Assembly: GCA_024640085.1 (NCBI GenBank)
Contig: JAHEFR010000009.1
Coordinates: 1-64,000, forward strand
Direction: 5' to 3'
Length of the DNA: 64,000 bases
Origin: Gammaproteobacteria bacterium
GTDB lineage: Bacteria > Pseudomonadota > Gammaproteobacteria > Steroidobacterales > XN24
Part shown: piece by piece, positions 8,226 through 18,576 of the stretch
Layout: the number at the start of each line of letters is the position of its first letter
Numbering within the stretch: position 1 is the stretch's first letter
Notes under the pieces: model-generated
Told to the model about the DNA's origin: nothing
What the model saw: only the letters and a program-made list of their open reading frames with translations
Database searches by the model: none
Translations under genes and position numbers: made by a program

Positions 8226-8588
8226 CTAGACGGAGAAAGACGACCCGCAACCGCAGGTGGTGCTGGCGTTGGGGTTTCGGATAACAAACTGGGCTCCCTC
8301 GAGATCTTCCCGATAATCGATCTCGGCACCCATGAGGTACTGGATACTGAGGGGGTCCACAAGCAGTGTGACGCCACCGTTCTCGATACGGGTATCGCCG
8401 TCCTCGAACTTCTCGTCGAAGGTGAAGCCATACTGGAACCCGGAGCAACCACCGCCGGAGATAAACACCCTGAGGTTCAGGGCGGGGTTCTCCTCGTCCT
8501 TCAGCAGTTCTGCGACCTTGTGGGCGGCGGCGTCAGTGAACACCAGCGGCGCCGGCAAATCGGCAAGAGCGTTATCTGTACTGTCCAT
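8226..8588 (-). CDS. erpA: iron-sulfur cluster insertion protein ErpA
   Basis: This A-type Fe-S carrier delivers clusters to apoproteins, including isoprenoid biosynthesis enzymes. The 120 residues have the typical ErpA N-terminus ([15 protein letters not shown]) and the three cluster cysteines in GGGCSGFQY and CGCGSSF. It lies immediately upstream of ppx with no gap and downstream of bactofilin (46 bases), all on the minus strand, matching the tyrS-anmK-erpA neighbourhood of pseudomonads. Confidence 0.96.
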   Translation of the reverse strand: MDSTDNALADLPAPLVFTDAAAHKVAELLKDEENPALNLRVFISGGGCSGFQYGFTFDEKFEDGDTRIENGGVTLLVDPLSIQYLMGAEIDYREDLEGAQFVIRNPNASTTCGCGSSFSV

Positions 8589-8634
8589 AGGATTCCGGTT
8601 TTTTCCTGGAACGGCCCCCGATATTAACCGGGAT

Positions 8635-9066
8635 TCAGGCTTTCAGCGACCCGACCGGCCCGTCGCCGGCTACCAGGCCCGCATCCGCGGCCGGCGCCTC
8701 GGATGTCTCCGGCGCCCGGTGGATCAGTTTGCCGTTGACCTCCGCGCCAATCGCCATCTCGATGAGTTGGTAGACAACATTACCCACCACCCGGGCCGTC
8801 GGACCGAGTTCCACGCGCTCCGACGCCACGACGTCACCATTGACCGTCCCGCTCAGAACGACCTCGGGGACTTCGACGTTGCCCTCCACTACGCCGTCAG
8901 GACTCACGCTCAATACGGCATCTGCCCCCGCTCGGGCGACAATATTGCCCTCGACCTTGCCATCAAGATGGAGCCCCCCCTCGAAATCGATTTCGCCGAC
9001 CACACGCGTCCCCGGGCCGATCAGGGTTCGGATCTCTCGCTGCTTGCTCTTGGGTTTTCGGAACAT
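8635..9066 (-). CDS. bactofilin (polymer-forming cytoskeletal protein)
   Basis: The 143-residue protein is built from regular beta-helical repeats ([54 protein letters not shown]). This is the bactofilin/DUF583 fold, which polymerises without nucleotide and organises shape or wall enzymes at defined cell sites. A basic N-terminus ([10 protein letters not shown]) is typical of membrane-associated bactofilins. It starts eight bases after the stop of the coiled-coil membrane protein upstream and precedes erpA, so these probably share a transcript. Proximity to wall genes (M23 peptidase, anmK) is in keeping with a role in wall organisation, but that is inference. Confidence 0.93.
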   Translation of the reverse strand: MFRKPKSKQREIRTLIGPGTRVVGEIDFEGGLHLDGKVEGNIVARAGADAVLSVSPDGVVEGNVEVPEVVLSGTVNGDVVASERVELGPTARVVGNVVYQLIEMAIGAEVNGKLIHRAPETSEAPAADAGLVAGDGPVGSLKA

Positions 9067-9074
9067 GCGCCCGT

Positions 9075-9788
9075 CTATGCCTCTTCGGTCTGCCAGGGGA
9101 ATGTGAGGTCTACCGATTCCTGCCCCTTTCCGGCGGGATCCAGGCGAACCTCAAGCCGCTCGGGTCGAAAATCCGACGGTAACACCACATTGCCCTCGAG
9201 AATCTGAAAATACCGGAAAGCGAATCGCAGGTCTTGCCCTTCGCCCTCGGTCGCCTGGAGGGGCAGTCGCTGGTTCCCACCGGGCCCGGTCCCGACTACC
9301 GCCACCTGCAACGACCCCGAGATCCGCCGGTTCTGCCTGCCCACCTGCACCAGTACCAACCTGACCCGGTAATCGCCGTCTCCATCCCCGTGCTCGATCT
9401 GGACAGTCTGCACCTGGAGACCGTTTTGACTTTCCGACGGCGCCATGATTCCCCGGTAGAACGCGAGTTCCTCGTTCAGTTCGACGATCTGCGACTGCAG
9501 ATCGTCTATCTCCCGGGAAACCCGTCCATAGGCCTCCGAATCCACCCGCCCGGCCGCCTTGATCAGCGAAATATCCCTGCGCAAGGTCTCGTTATCGGCC
9601 TGGAGGCGCATGATCTCCGTGGCCAGGGCTCGCCGGGCCCGATCGGCTTCGAACGCGTCGAACCCACCGGTCCGCCGGCCCCATTCGAAGACCCCCCAGA
9701 TCGCAGTGATACCCAGAATGATGGCGGCCACCAACGCGATCCGCAACCGGCCGGGCGGCCGGGGACGGACGATTAGAGGCGATGCCAT
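9075..9788 (-). CDS. DUF6776-like membrane protein with coiled coil
   Basis: The 237-residue protein has one transmembrane helix (about residues 16-33), a long coiled coil (about 45-105, ADNETLRRD... DDLQSQIVELNEEL) and a beta-rich C-terminal domain ending LTFPWQTEEA. This is the layout of DUF6776 proteins found next to bactofilin and erpA in gammaproteobacteria. Function is unknown; the position eight bases before bactofilin suggests it could anchor or organise bactofilin polymers at the membrane. Confidence 0.75.
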   Translation of the reverse strand: MASPLIVRPRPPGRLRIALVAAIILGITAIWGVFEWGRRTGGFDAFEADRARRALATEIMRLQADNETLRRDISLIKAAGRVDSEAYGRVSREIDDLQSQIVELNEELAFYRGIMAPSESQNGLQVQTVQIEHGDGDGDYRVRLVLVQVGRQNRRISGSLQVAVVGTGPGGNQRLPLQATEGEGQDLRFAFRYFQILEGNVVLPSDFRPERLEVRLDPAGKGQESVDLTFPWQTEEA

Positions 9789-9833
9789 CGGCGTTGCGAG
9801 GGGACTACGGAAGACACGGGATAATCCCGGTCT

Positions 9834-10370
9834 TCACTTCCTGTTCCGCCGGCCCCGACGGCGGGGTTTCGGGCAATCAGGCGCCCCGTCCGGGAACACC
9901 AGGGCGCCCAGTTCCTGTAGCGCTTTGCGGTAGACGCGGCGTTTGAAATAGATAACCTCACGGACAGGATGCCAGTAATCGACCCACCGCCAGCGGTCGA
10001 ACTCGGGATGACCGGTCCTGTCGAAACAGAGCCGGCTCTCCGGAGAAGTCAGCCGGAGCATAAACCAGCGCTGCTTCTGTCCTACGCAGACAGGGGTGCT
10101 GTTCCTGCGAATGTATCGCCTGGGCAGCCGATAGCGGAGCCAGCCGTCGGTGCAGCCCATGATTTCAACGTCGTCCATCACCAGTCCGATTTCTTCGTGC
10201 AGCTCCCTGAAAAGGGCATCCTCAGCGGATTCGCCCGGGCAGATGCCACCCTGAGGGAACTGCCATCCGTCGCGGCCGGCACGGCCACCCCAGAAGAGTC
10301 GACCGTCGCCGTTGGTCAGGATGATGCCGACGTTTGCGCGATATCCATCCTCGTCTATGAAGTCTGCCAT
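9834..10370 (-). CDS. rppH: RNA pyrophosphohydrolase RppH
   Basis: RppH removes pyrophosphate from 5' triphosphate mRNA ends, which triggers RNase E decay. The 178 residues begin [16 protein letters not shown], the typical RppH opening. The Nudix box is complete, with GGICPGE followed by REL and EEIGL at the correct spacing. The frame is open to 10430, but the ATG at 10370 matches the family start. The N-terminal catalytic domain and the lysine/arginine-rich tail (RRRGRRNRK) are both present. It diverges from the permease gene at 10555. Confidence 0.95.
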   Translation of the reverse strand: MADFIDEDGYRANVGIILTNGDGRLFWGGRAGRDGWQFPQGGICPGESAEDALFRELHEEIGLVMDDVEIMGCTDGWLRYRLPRRYIRRNSTPVCVGQKQRWFMLRLTSPESRLCFDRTGHPEFDRWRWVDYWHPVREVIYFKRRVYRKALQELGALVFPDGAPDCPKPRRRGRRNRK

Positions 10371-10554
10371 GCGGCACTGATCCTTTCGATTGAACGGATT
10401 CTTCCACAAACTGCAGAGGCCCCACAACATCGGATTTCGGTACGCAACGGATGCGGGTCAGTGGCGCGCGCCAGCGGCAGTCAGACAGGACATGTCCGTA
10501 CCGACGGACCGGGCGCGCCGTCAAACAGGCGGACGTTTCGGGTATAAGGAGCAA

Positions 10555-11547
10555 ATGGGAACTGGCGAGCGCAAGGTCTTGGTGAGCCTGTCGGTGCTGG
10601 CCGCCATGGCGCTGGGGGCGCTGGCGTTGTCCCTCGTCGCCGGCAGCGTCAGGTTGGGGCCGGCCGACATTCTGGCGGGCCTGTCGGACCCGGACAGCGG
10701 TCTGGCCCACACGTTGATCATGGACCTGCGGCTGCCGAGAGCGCTGTCCGCGTTCGCTGTTGGCGGACTGCTGGCAGTGGCCGGTTCACTGATGCAGGTG
10801 CTGCTCCGCAACCCCTTGGCGGACCCTTACATTCTCGGCGTGTCGGGCGGTGCGGCGGTCTGCGCGCTGCTCGCGATGATGACGGGGCTCGGCGGCCTGT
10901 GGGTAGACGGCGGTGCTTTCGCGGGTGCGCTGGGGGCCACGCTTCTCGTTTTCGCGCTGGCCTCCGGGGGCCCCGGGAGCTGGAGCCCGGTGCGGCTATT
11001 GCTCACGGGGGTCGTCCTGGCCGCGGGATTCGCTGCGATCATCAGTCTCATGCTTGCCCTGGGTCCGGACTCGAGCCTCAGAGGGATGCTGTTCTGGCTC
11101 ATGGGCGACCTGAGCTTTGCCGACGCGCCCGGCATGCGGATCGCGCTGCTGGGAACGGCCGTCATCGCCGGCGTCGCCCTGGCGCGACACCTGAATATCC
11201 TGGCCCGCGGAGACATCCAGGCCCGGGTGCTGGGGGTCGAGGTCCGCCCGTTGAGGATCGGCATCTACCTGGGCAGCTCGCTGCTGACGGCAGTGGCGGT
11301 CACGACCGCTGGCAGCATCGGCTTCGTCGGATTGGTAGTGCCTCACCTGATGCGCTCGGTGGTGGGACCGGACCACAGGGTGCTGATTCCCGCCGCGGCG
11401 TTGGGCGGCGGCACTCTCCTGGTCCTCGCGGATACCATGGCCCGGAGCCTCTTCGCACCCCGTCAACTGCCGGTCGGCGCCCTGACCGCCCTCGTCGGAG
11501 TGCCGTTGTTTCTCATGCTGGTCAGGCGTCAGCGTCCCGCCGCCTGA
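10555..11547 (+). CDS. btuC: FecCD/BtuC family ABC transporter permease
   Basis: This inner-membrane permease has 330 residues and nine or ten hydrophobic helices. Family motifs include DLRLPRALSAFAVGG, LLRNPLADPYILGVSGGA and SIGFVGLVVPHLMR. The family imports cobalamin, haem or ferric siderophores with a periplasmic binding protein. I assign cobalamin because btuD, btuB, btuF and an adenosyltransferase lie within 15 kb and no siderophore genes are seen; iron chelates remain possible. The ATG at 10555 follows AAGGAG at four bases. Unusually the gene stands alone, not in an operon with its ATPase. The 132 bases after it contain no recognisable gene. Confidence 0.85.
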   Translation: MGTGERKVLVSLSVLAAMALGALALSLVAGSVRLGPADILAGLSDPDSGLAHTLIMDLRLPRALSAFAVGGLLAVAGSLMQVLLRNPLADPYILGVSGGAAVCALLAMMTGLGGLWVDGGAFAGALGATLLVFALASGGPGSWSPVRLLLTGVVLAAGFAAIISLMLALGPDSSLRGMLFWLMGDLSFADAPGMRIALLGTAVIAGVALARHLNILARGDIQARVLGVEVRPLRIGIYLGSSLLTAVAVTTAGSIGFVGLVVPHLMRSVVGPDHRVLIPAAALGGGTLLVLADTMARSLFAPRQLPVGALTALVGVPLFLMLVRRQRPAA

Positions 11548-11679
11548 GGCGCGTGGTCATCACCCAGGCCACTCGCTGCCCGACGCATGACGGCGAGACG
11601 CTCCCGGGGACTGCGGATCTCATCCTCGGGATTTTCGGCCCGGGTCATCGGCGTCAGGCCCCGATTGCGTCACCGCCCC

Positions 11680-13122
11680 TCAGCGGAGGAACAGCCTGTA
11701 CAGCAGATCTTGCAGCCACCCGCCGTGGGGCGCGTAGAGGACCTTGGCGGTGTTCAGCCGTGGCCGGCTCAGGACCGCCTTGTGATGGGAGAACGTCAGG
11801 AAGCCCTCCCGGGCATGATAGTGCCCCATCCCCGAATCGCCCACGCCCCCGAATGGCAGATCCTCGGCGATGAAATGGGTGATTGCGTCATTGATACAGA
11901 CGCCGCCGGAATGGGTGCCGTCCAGCACCCGGCGGCATCGGGAGCTGTCAGTCTCGAACAGGTTGATGGCCAGCGGCTTTGGCCTTTCGTTGATGTACCG
12001 AATGGCCTCATCCAGCGTCTGGTAGCCGACAACAGGAAGAATCGGCCCGAATATCTCTTCCCGCATCATCGCCAGGTCGGGGTCGGCGTTCCTGACCAGG
12101 TAGACCGGCATCTTCCGCGACCCCGGCGACGGCCCTTCCAGCCCGCCCGGATTGACCTCGACGATCTCGGCGCCTCTCGCCCGGGCTTCATCCAGATAGC
12201 CCCGCAGCCGCTGGAAGCTGTCGTCACTGATGATGGAGGTGTAATCGTCGTTGCGATGGAGATCAGGATACATGCGCTCGAAAGCCCCCCGGAAAGCGCG
12301 GATGAAATCGTCGACGCGCGATTCAGGGCAGAGGACATAATCCGGCGCCACGCAGGTCTGTCCCGCGTTCAGGGCCTTGCCGAAGCAGATCCGCTCTGCC
12401 GCCATGGTGATGGACACGTCTTCGCCGATCAGGGTGGGGGACTTGCCGCCCAGTTCCAGGGTCACCGGCGTCAGATTGTCGGCGGCAGCCCGCATGACAT
12501 GGCGGCCGACTTCCGTGGAACCGGTGAAGAGCAGGTGATCGAAAGGCAACCGTGAGAAAGCCCGGCTCGTCCCCACTTGACCCAGCACCACGCCCACCCG
12601 GTCCTCGTCGAACACAGAGGCCATCATTTCGCGGACGACTCTGCCGGCGTTGGGCGTCGCCTCGGACATCCTCAACATGACGCGATTACCGGCGGCCAGC
12701 GCACAGGTCATAGGACCGAGAGACAGGGCGAGGGGATAGTTGAATGGCACCATGACGCCGACGACGCCCTTGGGCTGGTAGTGGACACGACAGCTTGTCG
12801 TCGCCAGCAGCAGCCCGGCGCGCCGCCGGGAAGGCCGCATCCAGCGGCGCAGATGGCGGCGCGCATAACGGATGCCCTGGACGGCCGCGAGCAGTTCCGC
12901 ATGGGTTTCGTGGCGGGATCGGCCGCAGAAATCTTCCGTCAGCGCATCCGCGAGCCGTTCCTTGAAAGAGACGATGGCCTGCCGCAGCTTGTCCAGGTCC
13001 TTGCGCCGCGCATCCAGTCCCGGCATCGGGTGCTGGGCGAAGCCCGCTTTCTGGCTCGCGAACATCGCCGTCATCAGCCGGATCTCGCGGTCTTCGGGCA
13101 CCACGGTTGGCTCAGCCGCCAT
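11680..13122 (-). CDS. coniferyl-aldehyde dehydrogenase-type NAD(P) aldehyde dehydrogenase
   Basis: The 480-residue ALDH has the active-site cysteine in NAGQTCVAPDY, the glutamate motif TLELGGKSP, and the cofactor motif GVVGVMVPFNYPLALS. The C-terminal region ending in a hydrophobic LQDLLYRLFL places it in the coniferyl/fatty aldehyde dehydrogenase branch rather than betaine aldehyde or formaldehyde enzymes. The start at 13122 has AGGAG six bases ahead; the frame continues to 13185 without conserved residues. It diverges from frmA with a 137-base gap, so both could answer to aldehyde stress. Substrate is not determined. Confidence 0.9.
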   Translation of the reverse strand: MAAEPTVVPEDREIRLMTAMFASQKAGFAQHPMPGLDARRKDLDKLRQAIVSFKERLADALTEDFCGRSRHETHAELLAAVQGIRYARRHLRRWMRPSRRRAGLLLATTSCRVHYQPKGVVGVMVPFNYPLALSLGPMTCALAAGNRVMLRMSEATPNAGRVVREMMASVFDEDRVGVVLGQVGTSRAFSRLPFDHLLFTGSTEVGRHVMRAAADNLTPVTLELGGKSPTLIGEDVSITMAAERICFGKALNAGQTCVAPDYVLCPESRVDDFIRAFRGAFERMYPDLHRNDDYTSIISDDSFQRLRGYLDEARARGAEIVEVNPGGLEGPSPGSRKMPVYLVRNADPDLAMMREEIFGPILPVVGYQTLDEAIRYINERPKPLAINLFETDSSRCRRVLDGTHSGGVCINDAITHFIAEDLPFGGVGDSGMGHYHAREGFLTFSHHKAVLSRPRLNTAKVLYAPHGGWLQDLLYRLFLR

Positions 13123-13136
13123 GTGAATTCTCCTGA

Positions 13137-14369
<1,233 letters not shown>

Positions 14370-14376
14370 AACTCCC

Positions 14377-15216
14377 ATGAGCGAACTCGAGATCCGCGCA
14401 AAGCACCGCAATTTCGGCGGCGACGTCCTGTTCTGCGTTCATGACTCCAGAACCTGCGGCGGGCCCATGCGGTTCTCCGTATTCCTCCCTCCCGGAGAGG
14501 GGCCGTTCCCGGTGCTCCTGTGGTTGTCCGGGCTGACCTGCACGGAAGAGAATTTCATGGTCAAGGCAGGAGCCCAGAAGGGCGCCGCCGATCGTGGCAT
14601 GGCCTTGCTGGTGCCCGACACCAGCCCAAGGGACACCGGAATCCCTGGAGAGGACGAGGACTGGGATCTGGGCAGCGGCGCGGGTTTCTATTTGGACGCC
14701 ACCACTCCACCGTGGCAGGGCCGATACTCGATGGAAAGCTGGATCAATGACGAACTGCCGGACCTGCTATCGCACCATCTGCCGCTGGACTTCGATTCCT
14801 GCGGGGTGAGCGGGCATTCCATGGGTGGGCACGGTGCGCTGGTCTTCGCCCTGAGGCGCCCGGGCCGGTATCGCTCGGTGTCGGCATTTGCACCAATATG
14901 CGCCCCCAGCAGTTGCCCGTGGGGGGAAAAGACGTTCTCGGCCTACCTGGGTGAGGACCGGAACCTGTGGGCCGCCCACGACGCCTGCGAACTGATCCGC
15001 CGCGGGAAGGAGATCCCTGACCTGCTGGTCGACCAGGGTGCCGCGGACCCTTTCCTGGAAGAGCAGCTCCGTCCGGAATTGCTGGCCGACGCCTGCCGGG
15101 AGGCGGGTATCGCGATCACGCTCCGGCAACACCAGGGATACGATCACAGCTATTTCTTCGTCGCCAGTTTCATGGACGATCATCTGGACTGGCACGCCCG
15201 ACGCCTGGGCACCTGA
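14377..15216 (+). CDS. frmB: S-formylglutathione hydrolase
   Basis: This esterase-D-like serine hydrolase splits S-formylglutathione into formate and glutathione, the step after FrmA. The 279 residues contain the oxyanion segment LSGLTCTEENFMVKAG, the nucleophile elbow GHSMGGHGAL and the catalytic histidine region GYDHSYFF. The gene starts seven bases after frmA, so the order matches the reaction order. No formate dehydrogenase is in the window. Confidence 0.96.
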   Translation: MSELEIRAKHRNFGGDVLFCVHDSRTCGGPMRFSVFLPPGEGPFPVLLWLSGLTCTEENFMVKAGAQKGAADRGMALLVPDTSPRDTGIPGEDEDWDLGSGAGFYLDATTPPWQGRYSMESWINDELPDLLSHHLPLDFDSCGVSGHSMGGHGALVFALRRPGRYRSVSAFAPICAPSSCPWGEKTFSAYLGEDRNLWAAHDACELIRRGKEIPDLLVDQGAADPFLEEQLRPELLADACREAGIAITLRQHQGYDHSYFFVASFMDDHLDWHARRLGT

Positions 15217-15288
15217 ATCCCGAGCCGGACCGGCCCGATGTTATGATCGCCGACCGGATCGATTCCCCGGTGGGAGATCATCACTTCC

Positions 15289-16815
15289 ATGACCGCAGTG
15301 GCTGTCGCCTCCAGCTCCAGGCTTTCCGCTGACGCGGGTGCCGCCGTTGCCGAGCAAGGCGGTAACGCGGTGGACGCCGCCGTCGCTGCCTGTCTTGTCT
15401 CCATGACCACAGAGCCAGGCGTTTGCGCCCTCGGGGCCGGCGGACACGTAACTGTCTGGGGGCCCGGCGAGCCACCGGTCACGGTTGACGGCTATGCAGC
15501 GGTGCCAGGCCTTGGCCTGCCGGACCCGCGAGCCGGCGACGCAGCGTGGGAGGTCGAGCTGACCTATGGCGGCGGGGTGAGCACGGTGGTGGGCTACGGA
15601 TCAGTCGGCGTCCCCGGCGGCCTGGCGGCGATGGGGCGGGCCTCGGAGCGATACGGCAGGCTGCCCTGGAGAGAGACCGTCGAGCCCGCCCGGGAGATCG
15701 CGGCAAGGGGTTTCCCCCTGCCCTCTGCATGCCACCATTATCTTCAGACCTCGGCCGAGCTGGTCTACGGCTGGGACGCCAACAGCCGCGAGGCGTTTTT
15801 CGACTCCGACGGCCAGTTGATGCAGGCTGGACAGGTGATGCGGCTCCCTTACCTGGCAGATACCCTGGAACGGATCGCAACCCACGGAGTCGAGGATTTC
15901 TATACCGGGGACATCGGTCACGCCATCGCCGACTATATCCACGATAACGGCGGCGCCCTGAACCGCAAGGACATGGCCGAATACAGAGCCCTGGAACGCC
16001 CCAGCCTGGAAGTTCCCCTGGACGAATGGCACGTCGGCACCAACCCGGCGCCGGCCGTCGGCGGCGCGACCCTCGGCGCCATGCTTCTGCTGATGCGGAG
16101 CCTCCGCCATACCGGCTGGGACGCAGCCGCCGTGAAGCGACTGGTGGACGTCCAGCACGCCGTGACCCGGTTCCGTCACGACAGGCTCGACCATAGCGAT
16201 GACATGGACCAGGATGTCCAGGATCTGTTGCGGATGGCGGCGGAGGACGTGCTGCCGGGGTCCTCGGGCTCGACCGTCCATACCTCGGTGGTGGACTCCG
16301 GGGGCCTTGGCTGCTCCATCACCATGTCCTCCGGATACGGCTCGGGCGCGGTGCCTCCCGGCACCGGCGTATGGCTGAACAACTGTCTTGGCGAACTCGA
16401 GCTCAACCGCGGTGGATTCGGACGCATGCCCCTCGGCGCCCGTCTCATATCCAACATGGCGCCTACGGTGGCGCGTAGCAACGACGGGCGCGTGCTGGCA
16501 ACCGGATCTCCGGGAGCAGACAGGATCACGACAGCAATCCTGCAGGTGCTGGTCAACTACATGCACCTCGGGATGTCGCTGGAAGAGGCCGTCTCGCATC
16601 CCCGGGCCCACGTGGAGATCGGTTCGGAAGGCTACCGCGTGGCCTACGAAGCCGGACTGCCGATGACGGACGTGGAACTTCCGCTGCGCCGTTTCGATCA
16701 ACTGTCGATGTTCTTCGGTGGCGCCGGGGCGGCGGAGTGGGACCCGCGAAGGGGCTTCACGGTCGCGGGAGACCCCAGGCGGAAAGCGGGCACTGCAATT
16801 GCCGGCCGTGTCTGA
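15289..16815 (+). CDS. gamma-glutamyltransferase-like Ntn hydrolase
   Basis: The 508-residue protein has GGT-family features: a start like DAGAAVAEQGGNAVDAAVAAC, the self-cleavage/nucleophile threonine at about residue 329 (GSTVHTSVVD), and GSPGADRITTAILQ near the end. Classic GGTs are exported and split glutathione; this one has no visible signal peptide, so it is probably cytoplasmic. The paired glycines of the oxyanion site (PGGSR in E. coli GGT) read PGADR here, and the PPPSSGG loop is PAPAVGG, so substrate choice may differ. It lies 72 bases after frmB and overlaps the following lipoprotein start by eight bases. Its substrate is unknown. Confidence 0.8.
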   Translation: MTAVAVASSSRLSADAGAAVAEQGGNAVDAAVAACLVSMTTEPGVCALGAGGHVTVWGPGEPPVTVDGYAAVPGLGLPDPRAGDAAWEVELTYGGGVSTVVGYGSVGVPGGLAAMGRASERYGRLPWRETVEPAREIAARGFPLPSACHHYLQTSAELVYGWDANSREAFFDSDGQLMQAGQVMRLPYLADTLERIATHGVEDFYTGDIGHAIADYIHDNGGALNRKDMAEYRALERPSLEVPLDEWHVGTNPAPAVGGATLGAMLLLMRSLRHTGWDAAAVKRLVDVQHAVTRFRHDRLDHSDDMDQDVQDLLRMAAEDVLPGSSGSTVHTSVVDSGGLGCSITMSSGYGSGAVPPGTGVWLNNCLGELELNRGGFGRMPLGARLISNMAPTVARSNDGRVLATGSPGADRITTAILQVLVNYMHLGMSLEEAVSHPRAHVEIGSEGYRVAYEAGLPMTDVELPLRRFDQLSMFFGGAGAAEWDPRRGFTVAGDPRRKAGTAIAGRV

Positions 16816-17887
16816 CAAGGCTCACCGCGCCGTGAAACGGATCGCGTCGCTGGTGATCATCCCGGGACTGATCGTGCTGGTAATGGCCAGCTGCGCCGGC
16901 CAGGTACCTCGGCACGATGGCCCGGTGACAGATCACTTTGACGGCCGGCAGTTCCACGACCAGCCGCCGGTAGAAAAGAGCATGGCCGAGGTGCTCAAGT
17001 GGCAGTTCACCCGCCAGTCGGAGGGCCCGTGGCAAAGGGACATCGATCCTCCGCGGGTTGACGCTCCGCCCGCCCGCGTGCCCGGCGGGGCTCTGCAAGT
17101 CACTTTCGTCAATCATGCGACCGTCCTGATCCAGGGATCGGGGGTCAATCTGCTGACGGATCCCATCTGGTCCGAGCGGGCCAGCCCGTTCCAGAACGTC
17201 GGTCCGCGACGATATCGGCAACCCGGGCTGGCATTCCGGGATCTGCCGCCCATCGACGTGGTCCTGTTGAGCCACAACCATTTCGACCACATGGACTCGT
17301 CAACGATAGAGGACCTGGCCCGGGGCCACGATCCTCTGTTCGTCGCCCCACTGGGCAACTGTTTCTACCTGGAACAATTCGGGGCCGGGCGCTGCCGCGA
17401 GATGGACTGGTGGGACAGCTTCGTCTTCGACGATCGCGTGACCATCCACGCCGTCCCGGTACGGCACTGGTCGCGAAGGGGTCTGCTGGACACCAACCGA
17501 GCCCTCTGGGCAGGTTACTTTTTCCACATCGGCGGGCGCGACGTATTCTTTGCCGGCGACACGGGAATGGGTGACCACTTCAGCCAGGTCCGCGCCAGGC
17601 TCGGGGAGCCCGATCTGGCCCTGCTGCCCATCGGGGCATACCTGCCGCGCTGGTTCATGGGCGCGCAGCACATGGACCCGGGCGCAGCGGTCGAGGCGCA
17701 CAGGTTGCTCGGGGCTACAGAGTCCATGGCCATCCATTTCGGCACTTTCAGGCTCGCCGACGACGGACAGGAGCAGCCGATCCAGGATCTCCGCGCCGCA
17801 GTGGAGCGCGAAGGGATGCCGTTGACGGCATTCTGGATCCCGGACAATGGCGATAGCCGTCGATGGCCGGTAGGGGAGCCGCCATGA
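16808..17887 (+). CDS. metallo-beta-lactamase-fold lipoprotein (NAPE-PLD/UlaG-like)
   Basis: Starting at a GTG that overlaps the GGT-like stop, this 359-residue protein has a lipoprotein signal (hydrophobic stretch ending VMASC, cysteine near residue 25). A metallo-beta-lactamase domain follows with SHNHFDHMD as the metal site, FAGDTGMGDHF and a late histidine in AIHFGTF. The overall layout is that of the NAPE-hydrolysing phospholipase D / MBL-fold hydrolase group, often seen as outer-membrane lipoproteins in gammaproteobacteria. Substrate is unknown. The frame is open upstream to 16718, but that part overlaps the GGT-like gene and lacks a signal. It overlaps pdxH by four bases. Confidence 0.85.
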   Translation: MSDKAHRAVKRIASLVIIPGLIVLVMASCAGQVPRHDGPVTDHFDGRQFHDQPPVEKSMAEVLKWQFTRQSEGPWQRDIDPPRVDAPPARVPGGALQVTFVNHATVLIQGSGVNLLTDPIWSERASPFQNVGPRRYRQPGLAFRDLPPIDVVLLSHNHFDHMDSSTIEDLARGHDPLFVAPLGNCFYLEQFGAGRCREMDWWDSFVFDDRVTIHAVPVRHWSRRGLLDTNRALWAGYFFHIGGRDVFFAGDTGMGDHFSQVRARLGEPDLALLPIGAYLPRWFMGAQHMDPGAAVEAHRLLGATESMAIHFGTFRLADDGQEQPIQDLRAAVEREGMPLTAFWIPDNGDSRRWPVGEPP

Positions 17888-18576
17888 GTCAATGGCATGA
17901 AGAGATCCTGCCCGACCGCCTTCCTGCGTCCCCGATGGAAATCGCCAGCGGCTGGATCCGCCAGGCCGTCAATGGGAGCACCCAACCCAACCCGGAAGCC
18001 ATGGTGCTCGCCAGCGTCGACGCCCACGGGCGCCCCAGCGCCAGGGTCGTCCTGTGCAGGCAATTCGTCGAGGACCCCGGATATCTCGTCTTTTTTACCA
18101 ATTACCAGTCGCGTAAGGGCCGCGAGCTGACGGGCCGGCCCGAGGCCGCTGCCGTATTCCACTGGGATCTGATGCGCAGGCAGATGCGCATTGAGGGAAC
18201 CGTGGTGCGGTCCCCGGATCCGGAAAGCGACAACTACTTCGCTGGTCGTCCATGGCAAAGCCAGATCGGCGCCTGGGCCAGTCGCCAGAGCGAGCCCATC
18301 GCCAGCCGTTCAACCCTTCTGGAGCGCGTCGCGGAGACGGCCGCCCAATTTGGCAGGGGATCGGCCGGCGGAGATTCCGAGTCCGCCGACAGACCGGAGC
18401 ACATCCCGCGACCGCCGTACTGGGGCGGCTTCCGGCTCTGGATCGCACGCGTCGAATTGTGGGTGGAGGGCGCCGGTCGCGTACACGATCGGGCCGAGTG
18501 GCGCCGGGAAATCGAGCGGACTACCGGCGATCAATTCCAGACCGGCCCCTGGACAGGCGGGCGTCTGCAGCCATAG
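17884..18576 (+). CDS. pdxH: pyridoxamine 5'-phosphate oxidase
   Basis: This FMN enzyme makes pyridoxal 5'-phosphate from pyridoxine or pyridoxamine phosphate. Its 230 residues include SARVVLCRQF, FTNYQSRKGREL and GRPWQSQIGAWAS (FMN/substrate site), and a C-terminal region with PPYWGGFRLW...VELWVEG, the usual PNPOx signature, ending in R-L-Q-P. A slightly longer loop (about 15 residues, SAGGDSESADRP) precedes the signature. The ATG overlaps the upstream gene's stop (ATGA). Its TAG stop lies inside the left terminal repeat of a MITE-like element (18575-18712). Confidence 0.95.
   Translation: MSQWHEEILPDRLPASPMEIASGWIRQAVNGSTQPNPEAMVLASVDAHGRPSARVVLCRQFVEDPGYLVFFTNYQSRKGRELTGRPEAAAVFHWDLMRRQMRIEGTVVRSPDPESDNYFAGRPWQSQIGAWASRQSEPIASRSTLLERVAETAAQFGRGSAGGDSESADRPEHIPRPPYWGGFRLWIARVELWVEGAGRVHDRAEWRREIERTTGDQFQTGPWTGGRLQP

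Noticed and set aside
10371-10554. Possible cobalamin riboswitch upstream of btuC
   Set aside because: There are scattered CAACGG, CAGTGGC and AGTCAGACAGGA pieces but not the ordered GGGAA-GGTG, CCCCGCAAC and B12 box set that is clear at btuB.
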